Shown: one piece after another, positions 20,056 through 31,144 of the stretch
How positions within the stretch are numbered: position 1 is the stretch's first letter
Layout: the number at the start of each line of letters is the position of its first letter
Origin: Thiomargarita sp.
GTDB lineage: Bacteria; Pseudomonadota; Gammaproteobacteria; Beggiatoales; Beggiatoaceae
DNA: 34,488 nt
Assembly: GCA_020720115.1 (NCBI GenBank)
Contig: DYPD01000033.1
Location: forward strand, 1 to 34,488
Direction: 5' to 3'
Notes under the pieces: generated by a model
Databases searched by the model: none
Seen by the model: only the letters and a program-made list of their open reading frames with translations
What the model was told of the DNA's origin: nothing
Position numbers and translations under genes: made by a program

Positions 20056-21105
20056 ATGGGCAAGCTCTCAGTTACTTTGGCTACCTTAGCAGAGATTATT
20101 GACGCACGCATAGAACAACCTCAGGCAGCAGCCTCGATCATAGTTTCAGGCATTGCAACCTTGATGGATGCTCAGGCACATGAGGTGAGCTTTTTTGCTA
20201 ACCGCCTTTACCGTCAAGTTTTACAAAAAACTCAAGCGGCTGCCATTATCCTGGCAGCAGAAGATCAGCACTTAAGCCCTGTGCCCGTTCTTGTTGTGAA
20301 GCAGCCTTATGTGGCTTATGCGCAAGCAGCACGTTTTTTTAATCCGCCACCACTGCAACAGGCGCAATTGCATCCTAATGCTTGGATTAGTCCGCAGGCG
20401 CACCTGGGTAGCCAGGTGACAGTGGGCGCACAAGCAGTCATTGAAGCGGGGGCGGTTATTGGTGCAGGCTCAGTGATTAGCGCAGGTTGCGTGATTGGTA
20501 AAAATGTGCAGATTGGCAATGACTGCTACCTGTATCCTAATGTCACCCTCTACGACAATTGCCAGTTAGGACAGCGTGTAGTCATTCATGCGGGTGCGGT
20601 GATAGGCGCAGATGGTTTTGGCTTGGCACATGATGGACAACATTGGCTTAAAGTACCGCAGTTAGGACGAGTTTGTATTGGTGATGACGTAGAAATAGGT
20701 GCGAATACCTGCATTGATCGCGGCGCCTTAGGAGATACTATCATTGAAAATGAAGTCAAATTAGATAATCTCATTCAGATTGCGCATAATGTAAGAATTG
20801 GTAGCCAGACGGCTGTGGCGGCTTGTGTAGGTATTGCCGGCAGTACGCATATAGGTAAACGCTGCTTGATTGGTGGTGGAGTCGGTATTGTAGGGCATAT
20901 AGAAATTGTAGATGACGTACATATTACCGGTGGGTCTAATGTTCTACAATCTATCAAAAAACCCGGTATGTATTCAGCTGGCACGCCCTTACAGGAAAAC
21001 AAAGAATGGCACAAAAACTATTTGCGTTTTAAGCAACTGGATAAAATATCTCGGCATTTAACCGAATTGGAAAGACAAGTGGCAACTTGCCCGCATAATA
21101 AGTGA
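20056..21105 (+). CDS. lpxD: UDP-3-O-(3-hydroxyacyl)glucosamine N-acyltransferase
   Basis: Left-handed beta-helix hexapeptides; [56 protein letters not shown]. Confidence 0.96.
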   Translation: MGKLSVTLATLAEIIDARIEQPQAAASIIVSGIATLMDAQAHEVSFFANRLYRQVLQKTQAAAIILAAEDQHLSPVPVLVVKQPYVAYAQAARFFNPPPLQQAQLHPNAWISPQAHLGSQVTVGAQAVIEAGAVIGAGSVISAGCVIGKNVQIGNDCYLYPNVTLYDNCQLGQRVVIHAGAVIGADGFGLAHDGQHWLKVPQLGRVCIGDDVEIGANTCIDRGALGDTIIENEVKLDNLIQIAHNVRIGSQTAVAACVGIAGSTHIGKRCLIGGGVGIVGHIEIVDDVHITGGSNVLQSIKKPGMYSAGTPLQENKEWHKNYLRFKQLDKISRHLTELERQVATCPHNK

Positions 21106-21118
21106 GAACGACAGCACA

Positions 21119-21568
21119 ATGAACAGCATGGACATACATGAGATATTGCAATATTTACCTCATCGTTATCCTTTTCTTTTAATTGACAAGGTAGTAGATT
21201 ACAAAATTTCGGACTACCTGATTGCAATTAAAAATGTTTCTTTTAATGAACCTTTCTTTCAGGGGCATTTTCCTATTCGCCCGGTGATGCCTGGTGTTTT
21301 GGTTGTGGAAGCAATGGCGCAAGCAACTGGCGTGCTTTCCTTTAAAACTGCACAAGCTCAACCAGATGACGATTCCCTGTATTACCTGGCAGGTATTGAT
21401 AATGCAAAATTTAAAAAACCCGTAGAGCCTGGCGATCAATTGGAACTCAACGTAAAACTTTTGCGTGCCACTCGAGGCTTTTGGAAATACTCGGCAGAAG
21501 CCAAAGTAGATGGCAAAATTGTCGCTTCTGCTGATCTCATGTGTGCTCACCGGAAAATCTCAGCTTGA
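21119..21568 (+). CDS. fabZ: 3-hydroxyacyl-ACP dehydratase FabZ
   Basis: [20 protein letters not shown]...[31 protein letters not shown]. Confidence 0.97.
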   Translation: MNSMDIHEILQYLPHRYPFLLIDKVVDYKISDYLIAIKNVSFNEPFFQGHFPIRPVMPGVLVVEAMAQATGVLSFKTAQAQPDDDSLYYLAGIDNAKFKKPVEPGDQLELNVKLLRATRGFWKYSAEAKVDGKIVASADLMCAHRKISA

Positions 21569-22335
21569 TTGATTTACGCGCCATCATAGATAGCAAAGCT
21601 CAACTGGATTCTAGCGTCACAGTGGGACCTTTTTCAATTATTGAAGGTGAAGTTGAAATTGGCGCTAACACCTGGATTGGTCCTCATGTAGTCATCAAAG
21701 GACCCACCAAAATCGGCAGTCACAACCGCATTTATCAATTTGCTTCTTTAGGCGAAATTCCACAGGATAAAAAGTTCGCTGGCGAAAGAACCCTGCTAGA
21801 AGTAGGTGACGGCAATGAAATCCGCGAATATTGCACCATGAGCCGGGGCACAGTACAAGGCGGCGGCGTTACTCGCGTGGGCGACAATAACTGGCTCATG
21901 GCTTATACCCATTTTGCACACGATTGCATTGTTGGTAGCCATACTATTTTTGCCAATGGTGCTTCTTTAGCTGGACATGTCAAAGTAGAAGACTATGCGA
22001 TTCTGGGAGGCTTCTCTGGCGTGCATCAGTTTTGCGCCGTAGGCGCACACAGTTTTATTGCAGCCGGTTCTATCGTATTCAAAGATGTACCGCCTTTTGT
22101 CATGGTCGCAGGCAATAGTGCAGCCGCTAACGGTCTAAATCGTGAAGGTTTGAAGCGCCGTGCATTCGCGCCAGAAACCATAGAAACCTTAAGAAAAGCC
22201 TACCGAATCATCTACCGTCAAAACCTAACCTTAAAAGCTGCTATAGAAACCTTGCAACCAATGGCTGAAATCTGCCCGGAAGTTGGACAATTAATTGTCT
22301 TCCTGCAAAAATCCACTCGCGGTATTGTGCGCTAG
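21541..22335 (+). CDS. lpxA: Acyl-ACP--UDP-N-acetylglucosamine O-acyltransferase
   Basis: Hexapeptide repeats; [49 protein letters not shown]. Start is GTG 21541 or TTG 21565; either overlaps fabZ. Confidence 0.95.
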   Translation: MCSPENLSLIDLRAIIDSKAQLDSSVTVGPFSIIEGEVEIGANTWIGPHVVIKGPTKIGSHNRIYQFASLGEIPQDKKFAGERTLLEVGDGNEIREYCTMSRGTVQGGGVTRVGDNNWLMAYTHFAHDCIVGSHTIFANGASLAGHVKVEDYAILGGFSGVHQFCAVGAHSFIAAGSIVFKDVPPFVMVAGNSAAANGLNREGLKRRAFAPETIETLRKAYRIIYRQNLTLKAAIETLQPMAEICPEVGQLIVFLQKSTRGIVR

Positions 22336-22389
22336 AACTCACAGCGCTGAATTTTCAAGTTTAGATTTTCTTTTGCAGCTAAAGTTTCT

Positions 22390-25300
22390 ATGCGTCTGAG
22401 CCAGATTAGACTTGCCGGATTTAAATCTTTTGTTGATCCCACCACTATTTCCTTTCCTAGCAATAGAGTCGGCGTCGTAGGTCCTAATGGCTGCGGCAAA
22501 TCCAATGTCATTGATGCAGTGCGTTGGGTAATGGGCGAAAGCTCCGCGAAAACCTTACGCGGTGCTTCTATGTCTGACGTGATTTTTAACGGTTCTCGCA
22601 ATCGCAAACCCGCAGATTATGCAGAAATTGAACTGGTATTCACGCAAGCCAACTTACCCCAATATCCAGGCATGGATGAAATCGCCATCAAACGTCGTTT
22701 AGGGCGCGATAATCAATCCCTGTATTTTCTGAATGGTGTGCGCTGCCGACGCAAAGATATTACCAGCATTTTCTTAGGTACAGGTTTAGGACCACGCAGT
22801 TATGCCATTATTGAACAGGGCATGATTTCGCGTTTCATTGAAGCCAAACCAGATGAATTACGCATTTTTTTAGAAGAAGCTGCCGGTATTTCTCGCTATA
22901 AAGAAAAGCGTCGAGAAACTGAGCTGCGTATGCAGCATACGCAAGAAAACTTAGATCGCTTGAGCGATTTGAATCAAGAACTAGACAAACATGTAGATAA
23001 ACTCAAGCGCCAAGTCCGAGCCGCTGAGCGTTACAAACAACTCAAAGAAGCAGAGCATTTACTGAAAGGACAATTGCTGGCAATGCGCTGGCGTAAATAT
23101 CATAGCTCAGTAGAACAACAAGAACAAACTATTAGCGGGCAATCCGAAATCCTTACTCTTTTAAAACAACGCCTAGAAGAGCTAACAACCCGCAACGCAA
23201 CTCAACGCCAAACCTATAGTGCTGCGACTGTGCGCTTTAATGAAATACAGGCTTTGTATTATGCGCATCAATCAGAACTGGATCGGCTTGCGCAAAAACT
23301 TGAGCATTCCAAAGAAAAACAAGAACAAATTGAATGGGATTTAACCCAGACTGAACAGGCACAGCGTCAAGCCAAGCAAACCTTAGAAACTGATGAAGGA
23401 CGACTCATAGGTTTGCAAACAGACGCTTTTGTTATAGAAAATCAACTGGAAGAACTGCAATTGCGCTGCGTAGCAGCGCAAGAACAATTAGACGGTGCGC
23501 AAGAACAAACACACAGCATTGAAATTCGTTGGGAGCATTTCAATCAAAAAGCCGCGGAACCAGCGCAGCAGATTAAAGTTGAAACAGCGCAGAGGCAAAA
23601 TTTGGAAGTGCAACTGGCTAAAAATCGTCAGCGTTTATCACGTTTGGAAGCAGAAAACCGAGAATTGGATTTACGCAATTTAGAACAAGACCTCAGCCAC
23701 TTAAATACTCAGCTCAGTGAATTAGAGGAACAATTAGAAGAACAACAAACTCAATTATTGCAAGCACAGGACACTATTGTTGAACAACGCGAGCAACAAG
23801 AACAAATGCAGCATAAACTGCACGAACAACACTCTCAATTGCAACAGATTCAAGGACGACTGGCTTCTTTAGAGGCTTTGCAAGAATCTGCTTTAGGCAA
23901 AGGCGATGCTGATCTGGAAGAATGGTTACGGCAACGTGCTATCAGTGCGGACACGCCGCGTTTAGCGCAATGTTTGAAAGTTGAAGCGGGTTGGGAGCGG
24001 GCGGTTGAAACCGTCTTGGGCGAAACTTTGGAAGGCTTGTGTTTGGCGCATTTGGATGCCCTGTTAGCGCGTCTGGACACCTTACCTCAGGGCAAGCTCA
24101 AATTAATTGATACCCGCCAGTCTTTTGCTGCACAGCCGCTCAACCCACCTAAAGCAACGCGCTTACTGGATAAAGTGACTGCCGATTGGGCGCTTTCCAG
24201 CCTGTTGGCAGGCGTTTATATCGCTGATAATCTGGCAGAAGCCTTGCGCCTGCGTGCGCAGCTTGCACCGCATGAATCCATCATTACCGCTCAGGGCTTG
24301 TGGTTGGGAGCTAACTGGTTGAGTATTAACGAAGAACGCGACCAACGTGCGGGGATTTTTGCGCGAGAACAGGATATTCAACGTCTACGCAGCGAAAGTG
24401 CTCAGATAAATCAAACAATAGCCGCATTGGTGCAACAAATAGAATTTATAAAACAAAATCTTACACAGCAAGAAGCCCTGCGCCTTCAATTTCAGCAAGG
24501 GATTAACCAGACGCAACGCCAACTAGCGCAACTCAAAGCCGCTCACGGTGGGCAAGCCGCTAAACTTGAACAAATGAGCGTGCGAGCGCGACAATTGCTC
24601 AGTGAACATTCAGAGTTGACTGAAGCCATTCAACAGGAGACGCTGGCGCTGGAAGAAGCGGCAGAACGGCTCTGGCAGGCAGAACAACGCCTGGAAAATT
24701 TTGCTGTAGAACGGGAAAATTTAGTGCAAGAACGCGCCCGCCAACGAGACATGGTTGAACAAGCCCGTCAGCAGTGGCAAATGAGTCGTGATGCGCGTCA
24801 GCAAAGCCAAGCGCGGTTGCAGAATATGCAGACAGAAATTGCCGGTTTGCAACAAAGTATTGAGCGTTTGCAAATACAATTAGAAGATTTACAAGAGAAA
24901 CACCAGGTTTTACACAGCCTTTTAGAACAAGAAACGCCTATAGATGAATGGCGCGAACAACATCAAGAACACGCCGAGCAACAACAGCTTTTAGCCGAAG
25001 ATTTACAACAAGCACAAGAACAGGTTAGAAACCTAGAAATTGAATTACGTCAGTTAGAAGAAGAACAGCGCACTGTAGAAGAACAAATTGGACACATTCG
25101 TGCAACGCTAGAACAGGATAGATTAGAGCATCAAAATCATTTGGTACGTCGCCAAACATTAGAAGAGCAATTGCAAGAAGGCGCATACCAGGTTGACACC
25201 CTGCTTGCCGAATTGCCAGCAGAGGCAACCGAAGAAATCTGGCAAGAAGGCATTGAGGATATTGAAAATAAAATTTTGCGTTTAGGTTCAGTTAATTTGG

Positions 25301-25896
25301 CAGCGTTAGAAGAATATGAAGAGCAAAAAGAACGTCAAGATTACTTAAAGAATCAACGCGATGATCTGGATAAAGCTTTGCGCATGTTGCAACAAGCCAT
25401 TGGAGAAATTGATAATGAAACTCGTAGCATTTTGCAAAAAACCCTGGATACCGTTAATCAAGGCTTTCAAGCCATGTTTCCGCGTTTGTTTGGTGGTGGA
25501 CAATCTAATCTGCGTTTGACGGGCGATGATATTTTAACTTCTGGGGTGGCGGTAATGGCGCGTCCACCAGGTAAGCGCAATAGCACTATTCATTTGCTAT
25601 CTGGTGGAGAAAAAGCCTTGACCGCAGTGGCGCTGGTATTTGCTATATTTGAATTAAATCCCGCACCTTTTTGTATGCTGGATGAAGTAGATGCACCTTT
25701 AGATGACACTAATGTTGGGCGCTTTTGTGATCTGGTTAAGAGTATGTCTGAGCATGTACAATTCATTTTTATTTCGCATAACAAAATTGCGATGGAAATG
25801 GCAGATCAACTCATCGGAGTCACCATGCAAGAAGCGGGCGTTTCTCGTCCGGTCACTGTGGATATTGATCTCGCTATGGAAATGGCCAGTAGTTAA
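22390..25896 (+). CDS. smc: Chromosome segregation protein SMC
   Basis: MRLSQIRLAGFKSFVDPTTI...VGPNGCGKSNVIDAVRWVMGESSAKTLRG..., long coiled coils, C-terminal LLSGGEKALTAVALVFAIFELNPAPFCMLDEVDAPLDDTNV. Confidence 0.98.
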   Translation: MRLSQIRLAGFKSFVDPTTISFPSNRVGVVGPNGCGKSNVIDAVRWVMGESSAKTLRGASMSDVIFNGSRNRKPADYAEIELVFTQANLPQYPGMDEIAIKRRLGRDNQSLYFLNGVRCRRKDITSIFLGTGLGPRSYAIIEQGMISRFIEAKPDELRIFLEEAAGISRYKEKRRETELRMQHTQENLDRLSDLNQELDKHVDKLKRQVRAAERYKQLKEAEHLLKGQLLAMRWRKYHSSVEQQEQTISGQSEILTLLKQRLEELTTRNATQRQTYSAATVRFNEIQALYYAHQSELDRLAQKLEHSKEKQEQIEWDLTQTEQAQRQAKQTLETDEGRLIGLQTDAFVIENQLEELQLRCVAAQEQLDGAQEQTHSIEIRWEHFNQKAAEPAQQIKVETAQRQNLEVQLAKNRQRLSRLEAENRELDLRNLEQDLSHLNTQLSELEEQLEEQQTQLLQAQDTIVEQREQQEQMQHKLHEQHSQLQQIQGRLASLEALQESALGKGDADLEEWLRQRAISADTPRLAQCLKVEAGWERAVETVLGETLEGLCLAHLDALLARLDTLPQGKLKLIDTRQSFAAQPLNPPKATRLLDKVTADWALSSLLAGVYIADNLAEALRLRAQLAPHESIITAQGLWLGANWLSINEERDQRAGIFAREQDIQRLRSESAQINQTIAALVQQIEFIKQNLTQQEALRLQFQQGINQTQRQLAQLKAAHGGQAAKLEQMSVRARQLLSEHSELTEAIQQETLALEEAAERLWQAEQRLENFAVERENLVQERARQRDMVEQARQQWQMSRDARQQSQARLQNMQTEIAGLQQSIERLQIQLEDLQEKHQVLHSLLEQETPIDEWREQHQEHAEQQQLLAEDLQQAQEQVRNLEIELRQLEEEQRTVEEQIGHIRATLEQDRLEHQNHLVRRQTLEEQLQEGAYQVDTLLAELPAEATEEIWQEGIEDIENKILRLGSVNLAALEEYEEQKERQDYLKNQRDDLDKALRMLQQAIGEIDNETRSILQKTLDTVNQGFQAMFPRLFGGGQSNLRLTGDDILTSGVAVMARPPGKRNSTIHLLSGGEKALTAVALVFAIFELNPAPFCMLDEVDAPLDDTNVGRFCDLVKSMSEHVQFIFISHNKIAMEMADQLIGVTMQEAGVSRPVTVDIDLAMEMASS

Positions 25897-25911
25897 AACT
25901 TTGGAGCCAAC

Positions 25912-26766
25912 ATGGAATTTATTCAACGCTGGATGGCTGAACCTTGGATTCTAAGCTCCGCCATTATGTTGCCGATTATTTTACTGATTTTGTGGAAGTT
26001 ATTGCGTCGCCCCCGCTATGATGAAATTCAGTTATCCGATAAAGATTTATACAGCTACCAATATTTTGATGACAGTCCTATTTTTGAGAATAATGAACTG
26101 GTAGATGCCAGTGTTGCTGGTGTTTCAGTGGATGCGGGCACAGCTCCTCCCGCTTTAACAGAAAAAACCGCAGACAATTTTAGCGATGATTTTAGCGATG
26201 ATCTTGATCCGGCATTTTCCGATTGGGAACAACTGCGCGCAGCAGAAAACCAAGCACCTGTAGAGTCCCCTAAACCGCCGCCGCCAAGCAGTCCAGTATC
26301 TGCAAAAAAAACCGCCGCTGTTAAAAAAGAACTACCAAAAGAACTCATCATTGCCATCAATATTCGTGCGATACGAGACGTCGGGTTTCAAGGTACGGAT
26401 ATTTTTGCCGCTATGGAACAACTGGGCATTCAACACGGTAAAATGAATATTTTTCATCATTATGGTATTGAAAAAGCCCCTACTACTGACGCTGTGTTTA
26501 GTATTGCTAATTTATTGAAACCCGGTACTTTTAATCCCAGTGACATGGAAAGTTTCTCTACGCCTGGTTTGATTGCGTTCATGCAGTTACCTGGTGCTTT
26601 AGGCGGACGAGTGGCTTTTGAACTCATGCTGCATTATACACAACGCCTTGCTACTATTTTGCATGGACGCTTGGAAGATGATCGCAAGCAACCCGTAGAT
26701 GCAGAATTAATTGATTTCATTCGTCACAGTATTGATGAGTTTGAACAACCAGTGCATTTTGATTAA
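25912..26766 (+). CDS. zipA: Cell division protein ZipA-like
   Basis: N-terminal TM then acidic/Pro-rich linker and ZipA C-domain-like FQGTDIFAAMEQLGIQHGKMNIFHHYG...FSIANLLKPGTFNPSDMESFSTPGLIAFMQLPG; follows smc. Confidence 0.9.
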   Translation: MEFIQRWMAEPWILSSAIMLPIILLILWKLLRRPRYDEIQLSDKDLYSYQYFDDSPIFENNELVDASVAGVSVDAGTAPPALTEKTADNFSDDFSDDLDPAFSDWEQLRAAENQAPVESPKPPPPSSPVSAKKTAAVKKELPKELIIAINIRAIRDVGFQGTDIFAAMEQLGIQHGKMNIFHHYGIEKAPTTDAVFSIANLLKPGTFNPSDMESFSTPGLIAFMQLPGALGGRVAFELMLHYTQRLATILHGRLEDDRKQPVDAELIDFIRHSIDEFEQPVHFD

Positions 26767-26820
26767 TGCGCGGTCTTTACTATTTTCTTGCCGTTTCTCT
26801 TGCTAACCGCAGGGTTCATT

Positions 26821-28038
26821 ATGTTTACATTTGTCGCTGGTTGTGACTGGGTGCAACCCTTTCAGATCGCCCGTTTGCCAAAAATCGTGTTTGGTGAAGG
26901 CACTTTTGCGCAACTACCTGAAATTGCTGCTGCTTATGGTCAGCGGGTGTTATTGGTGACGGGGCAGAGTTCCTTTTTGCGTAGCCCGCAATGGCAAACT
27001 TTGCAAGCTGTTTGGCAGCGTAGCGGGGTTACTTGGGAACGGGTCAGCATTCCTGGCGAGCCGTCGCCGCAGTGGATAGATGCGGCAGTTACAGCACATA
27101 AAAATCAAGGCATTAGCCTGGTCATTGGGATTGGCGGCGGGAGTGTGTTGGATGCAGCGAAAGCCATTGCCGGGTTGCTGCCGCATGGCAATTCGGTGTT
27201 GGATCACCTCGAAGGCGTGGGGCGCGGCGTGCCTTATCAGCCACCGGCAACGCCCTTTATTGCGGTGCCGACCACTGCGGGCACGGGTAGCGAGGCGACG
27301 AAAAACGCGGTGCTGAGTCAGCATGGCGCAAATGGTTTCAAAAAATCCTTTCGCCACGAGGCGTTAGTGCCGCAAGTGGCGCTGGTTGACTCGCAATGGC
27401 TGGCATCTTGCCCGCCGGCATTGATCGCTGCCAATGGCATGGATGCCTTCACTCAATTGCTGGAGTCCTACGTTTCTACTCGTGCCAATCCCTTTACCGA
27501 CGCGCTGGCGCTGGCGGGTATTTGCGCTTTTGCGGAGGCTTTTTGGGCGGTGTGGGAAGACCCCGCCGCTGCCAGCGTTGCCCGTCCTAAACTGGCGTAT
27601 GCTGCGCTGCTGTCGGGCATTAATCTGGCGCAAACGGGCTTGGGTTCGGTGCATGGTTTGGCGTCGCCGCTGGGGGCTTTTTACCCTATCCCGCATGGCG
27701 CTGTGTGTGGCACGCTGGTAGCGGAAGCAACCGACATCAACATCGCCGCTTTGCGGGCGCGGTTGCCAAACAGCCCAGCATTGGACAAATACGCTCACAT
27801 CGGGCGGCTGTTAAGTCAGCAACCGACGCTGGAGCGAGACGCGGCTTGGGCGGCATTGGTGAGCACTTTACGCGACTGGACTGTGCGTTTGCAGTTGCCG
27901 CCGTTAAGCCATTACGGGGTGACAGCGGCGAGTTTTGCCGCCATTGTGCAAAATAGCCAGGGCAACAGCATGAAAACCAACCCGCTGCCGCTGACTGATG
28001 CCGAATTACACAGCATTTTGCAGCGCCGCTTTAATTAA
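26821..28038 (+). CDS. Iron-containing alcohol dehydrogenase
   Basis: FQIARLPKIVFGEGTFAQLPEIAAAYGQRVLLVTG...VIGIGGGSVLDAAKAIAGLL...FIAVPTTAGTGSEATKNAVL...HGLASPLGAFYPIPHGAVC. ORF extends to 26788; 26821 preferred. Confidence 0.93.
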   Translation: MFTFVAGCDWVQPFQIARLPKIVFGEGTFAQLPEIAAAYGQRVLLVTGQSSFLRSPQWQTLQAVWQRSGVTWERVSIPGEPSPQWIDAAVTAHKNQGISLVIGIGGGSVLDAAKAIAGLLPHGNSVLDHLEGVGRGVPYQPPATPFIAVPTTAGTGSEATKNAVLSQHGANGFKKSFRHEALVPQVALVDSQWLASCPPALIAANGMDAFTQLLESYVSTRANPFTDALALAGICAFAEAFWAVWEDPAAASVARPKLAYAALLSGINLAQTGLGSVHGLASPLGAFYPIPHGAVCGTLVAEATDINIAALRARLPNSPALDKYAHIGRLLSQQPTLERDAAWAALVSTLRDWTVRLQLPPLSHYGVTAASFAAIVQNSQGNSMKTNPLPLTDAELHSILQRRFN

Positions 28039-28052
28039 AAGCTGCTAACCTA

Positions 28053-28946
28053 ATGACTTCAAAGCTATTTTTGCAGGAATGCCAGACCGACTTGCTGTCA
28101 GTCATCATGGTGAATTATAACGCTGGCGAGTGGCTCACGCAGGCGGCGCAGCGCGTGCTGGACTCTGATACTGCGGTAGAACTCTTTGTGCTAGACAATG
28201 CTTCCGAAGATGACAGCTTTACCCACCTGCTGCACCGCTACGGCACAGATGCGCGTTTACACAGCGAGCAATTAGCGCACAACCTAGGCTTTGCCGCTGC
28301 CGTCAATCGAGCACTGCCACATGTGCGCGGTGCTTACATCCTGATTCTCAACCCCGATTGCCTGATTTCCCGCGATACCCTAAGCCGCTTGCGCACCGCG
28401 CTAGACGCATATCCACAGGCAGGCATGGCAGGCGTTTTAGTGCTCAACGAAGATGGCAGCGAACAAGCCAGCAGCCGCCGCCACATTCCCACACCAGGGC
28501 GGGCACTGGTACAACTGCTATTCTTGCATCGGCTGTTTCCGCACTGGCAAACCGTCGCGCAAAGCCGCCAACCGCTCCCCACAGCGCCCGTTGAATTAGA
28601 AGGCATTTCTGGGGCTTTCATGTGCGTGCGTCGCGCCGCAGTAGAACAAGTGGGGTTGCTGGATGAACGCTATTTTTTGCACTGCGAAGACCTCGATTGG
28701 TTCATGCGCTTTCAAGCCGCCGGCTGGCGGATACTGTTTGTGCCACAACTGCGCGTCACACACCTCAAAGGCGTCTGTAGCCGCCGCCAGCCGCTGCGCG
28801 TTTCCTGGTACAAACACCGCGCCATGCTCATGTTTTACCGCAAATTTTTCCGCCACAGTTACCCCGCTCCCTTACTCTGGGTAGTCAGCCTCGGCGTCTG
28901 GCTACGCTTTAGCGCCCTCGCACTGCTACACAGCCTGCGCCGCTGA
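28053..28946 (+). CDS. Glycosyltransferase family 2 protein
   Basis: LLSVIMVNYNAGEWLTQAAQRVL...ELFVLDNASEDDS...NLGFAAAVNRAL...YILILNPDCLIS...GAFMCVRRAAVEQVGLLDERYFLHCEDLDWFMRFQAAGW. Confidence 0.93.
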   Translation: MTSKLFLQECQTDLLSVIMVNYNAGEWLTQAAQRVLDSDTAVELFVLDNASEDDSFTHLLHRYGTDARLHSEQLAHNLGFAAAVNRALPHVRGAYILILNPDCLISRDTLSRLRTALDAYPQAGMAGVLVLNEDGSEQASSRRHIPTPGRALVQLLFLHRLFPHWQTVAQSRQPLPTAPVELEGISGAFMCVRRAAVEQVGLLDERYFLHCEDLDWFMRFQAAGWRILFVPQLRVTHLKGVCSRRQPLRVSWYKHRAMLMFYRKFFRHSYPAPLLWVVSLGVWLRFSALALLHSLRR

Positions 28947-29038
28947 AGTTTTTGCGCCTGTTCCTGCTCAGTCTGCTTGAACATTGAAGAAATCATTTTG
29001 ATAATGCTGCTCCTCCCATCCACATTTAAGGAACCCTT

Positions 29039-29899
29039 ATGGCAAAGCAACAAAAACAACTCCCCATCGCAATCGTGATTGTCTTGGCAATCCTGTATTT
29101 TTTCGCGCAGAAATTGGGCTTATTGCCTTCCGAATCGCAACAACCTGCACCACCACCGCAGCCAACCGCGCCAATTGATCTAAGCCGTTTGCCGCATTCG
29201 CCGAGTAGTTTTAATAAAGCTAAAACACTGGTGTATAAAGAGATTTATAAGGGACACGAAAAAACTTTTTATTGTAATTGCGCTTTTAACCCGACAGATC
29301 GTTCGGTGGATTTGCAAAGCTGTGGCGTGACGCCGCGCAAAGACAGTAAACGGGCACAGCGCACAGAAGTTGAACATGTGTTTCCCGCGCATCAGTTTGG
29401 TCATTTTCGCCAGTGTTGGCGTGAGCCAGAAAAGGTTTGCCCCGCCGAAGCAGGTAAAAAACAAGCCAGCGGGCGTCAATGCTGTGAGGACACAGATAAG
29501 GTTTTTCTAACTGCGCACAATGACTTGCATAATCTGTATCCGGCTGTGGGAGAAATTAACGGCGATCGTTCTAATTTTAATTGGGGAATGGTCAGCGGCG
29601 AAAAGCGTGAGTATGGCAAATGCGCCATGGAAGTAGATAGCGAAAATCGCCGCGTTGAGCCACCCGCATATGTGCAAGGCGACATTGCGCGGACCATGTT
29701 TTACATGAGTGCAACCTATGGCATCCGCTTATCTAAGCAAGACATTCAGCTTTTTACCGCTTGGAGCCAGCAGGATGCAGTAGATGGCTGGGAGCACGAA
29801 CGGAATCAGCGCATTGAGAAAATTCAGGGCAACCGTAATCCTTTTGTTGATGGCGCTGTGTATGATCCTAACCAAATCGCTCATTATGCAGATGAGTGA
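29039..29899 (+). CDS. Endonuclease I family (extracellular/periplasmic DNase, EndA/Dns-like)
   Basis: N-terminal TM/signal; TEVEHVFPAHQFGHFRQCW...GRQCCEDTDKVFLTAHNDLHNLYPAVGEINGDRSNFNWGMVSGEKREYGKCAMEV. Confidence 0.93.
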   Translation: MAKQQKQLPIAIVIVLAILYFFAQKLGLLPSESQQPAPPPQPTAPIDLSRLPHSPSSFNKAKTLVYKEIYKGHEKTFYCNCAFNPTDRSVDLQSCGVTPRKDSKRAQRTEVEHVFPAHQFGHFRQCWREPEKVCPAEAGKKQASGRQCCEDTDKVFLTAHNDLHNLYPAVGEINGDRSNFNWGMVSGEKREYGKCAMEVDSENRRVEPPAYVQGDIARTMFYMSATYGIRLSKQDIQLFTAWSQQDAVDGWEHERNQRIEKIQGNRNPFVDGAVYDPNQIAHYADE

Positions 29900-29946
29900 C
29901 AAGCCTTCCTTCTGTTATTCCCTAAAATCGTTATAAGGACTTGAAT

Positions 29947-31113
29947 ATGTACAAAATTCTCACTTTAAACAATATCTCAGTGGTGGGGTTGGAACGCTTG
30001 CCGCGTGATGCTTACGAAATTGCCTCAGAAATCCAGCACCCAGACGCAGTGCTGTTGCGCTCGTTTAAGCTGCATGATTGGGAAATTCCTGAAACTTTAC
30101 AGGCGGTTGGGCGGGCTGGTGCGGGAGTAAACAATATCCCAGTAGAAAAAATGAGTGCGCGTGGGATTCCAGTCTTCAATGCGCCTGGCGCAAATGCGAA
30201 TGCAGTAAAAGAGTTAGTGCTGGCAGGGATGCTACTGGCAGCGCGTAATATTTGCCAAGCATGGGATTATGCCCGCACTCTGCAAGGCTCTGATGAAGAA
30301 ATAGGTAAACAAGTCGAGGCAGGTAAGAAAAACTATGCAGGTTTTGAATTACCCAATCGCACCCTGGGCGTCGTGGGACTTGGCGCCATTGGGGTTAAAG
30401 TCGCAAACGCAGCCATTGATCTGGGGATGCGCGTGATTGGCTATGATCCACAAATCACCGTGAAAAGCGCTTGGAAGCTATCCTCTAAAGTTGAACAAGC
30501 CACCAGCGTGGATGACATCATGAATCACTCGGATTTCATTACTTTTCATGTCCCACTGATTGATGCCACACGCAATATGATCAACACCGAGCGCCTACAA
30601 CACATGCGCCCTGGCGTGACTATTCTAAACTTCGCCCGCGCCGGGATTGTAGATGACAGCGCCGTGCTGCAAGCCTTAGACGCCGGTAAAATCAATGCCT
30701 ATGTGTGTGATTTTCCAACCAATCAAATCAAGCAACATCCGCGTGTTATCACCTTGCCACATCTAGGCGCATCAACTCAGGAAGCAGAAGACAATTGCGC
30801 CCTAATGGTCGCCGACCAAGTGCGGGATTACTTAGAACAGGGCAGCATCCTCAATTCAGTGAATTTCCCCGACGTGCAAATGCCGCGTGATGGAAATCAT
30901 CCGCGCATCGCCATCGCCAATTCCAATGTACCGAACATGGTTGGACAAATCAGCACCGCAATAGCTAAAGCCAACATCAACATTTTGGATATGCTCAATA
31001 AATCACGCGGTGAATTAGCCTATACCCTGGTAGATGTAGAAACTGCTGTACCTAATTCAGTGCTAGAAGAAATCCGCCAAATTCAAGGCGTACTCAAGGT
31101 ACGAGTGCTTTAA
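29947..31113 (+). CDS. serA: D-3-phosphoglycerate dehydrogenase-like (2-hydroxyacid dehydrogenase with ACT domain)
   Basis: VGRAGAGVNNIPVEKMSARGIPVFNAPGANANAVKELVLAGML...LGVVGLGAIGVKVANAAIDLGMRVIGYDP...PHLGASTQEAEDNCA; C-terminal ACT IAIANSNVPNMVGQISTAIAKANINILDMLNKSRGELAYTLVDVE. Confidence 0.92.
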   Translation: MYKILTLNNISVVGLERLPRDAYEIASEIQHPDAVLLRSFKLHDWEIPETLQAVGRAGAGVNNIPVEKMSARGIPVFNAPGANANAVKELVLAGMLLAARNICQAWDYARTLQGSDEEIGKQVEAGKKNYAGFELPNRTLGVVGLGAIGVKVANAAIDLGMRVIGYDPQITVKSAWKLSSKVEQATSVDDIMNHSDFITFHVPLIDATRNMINTERLQHMRPGVTILNFARAGIVDDSAVLQALDAGKINAYVCDFPTNQIKQHPRVITLPHLGASTQEAEDNCALMVADQVRDYLEQGSILNSVNFPDVQMPRDGNHPRIAIANSNVPNMVGQISTAIAKANINILDMLNKSRGELAYTLVDVETAVPNSVLEEIRQIQGVLKVRVL

Positions 31114-31144
31114 GCCTAGATTCACCTATGTAGGGCGAATCAAG

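Noticed and set aside
26179-26208. Short in-frame duplication TTTAGCGATGAT x2 in zipA
   Set aside because: Lies in the acidic low-complexity linker (DDFSDDFSDDLD); ordinary for ZipA linkers.
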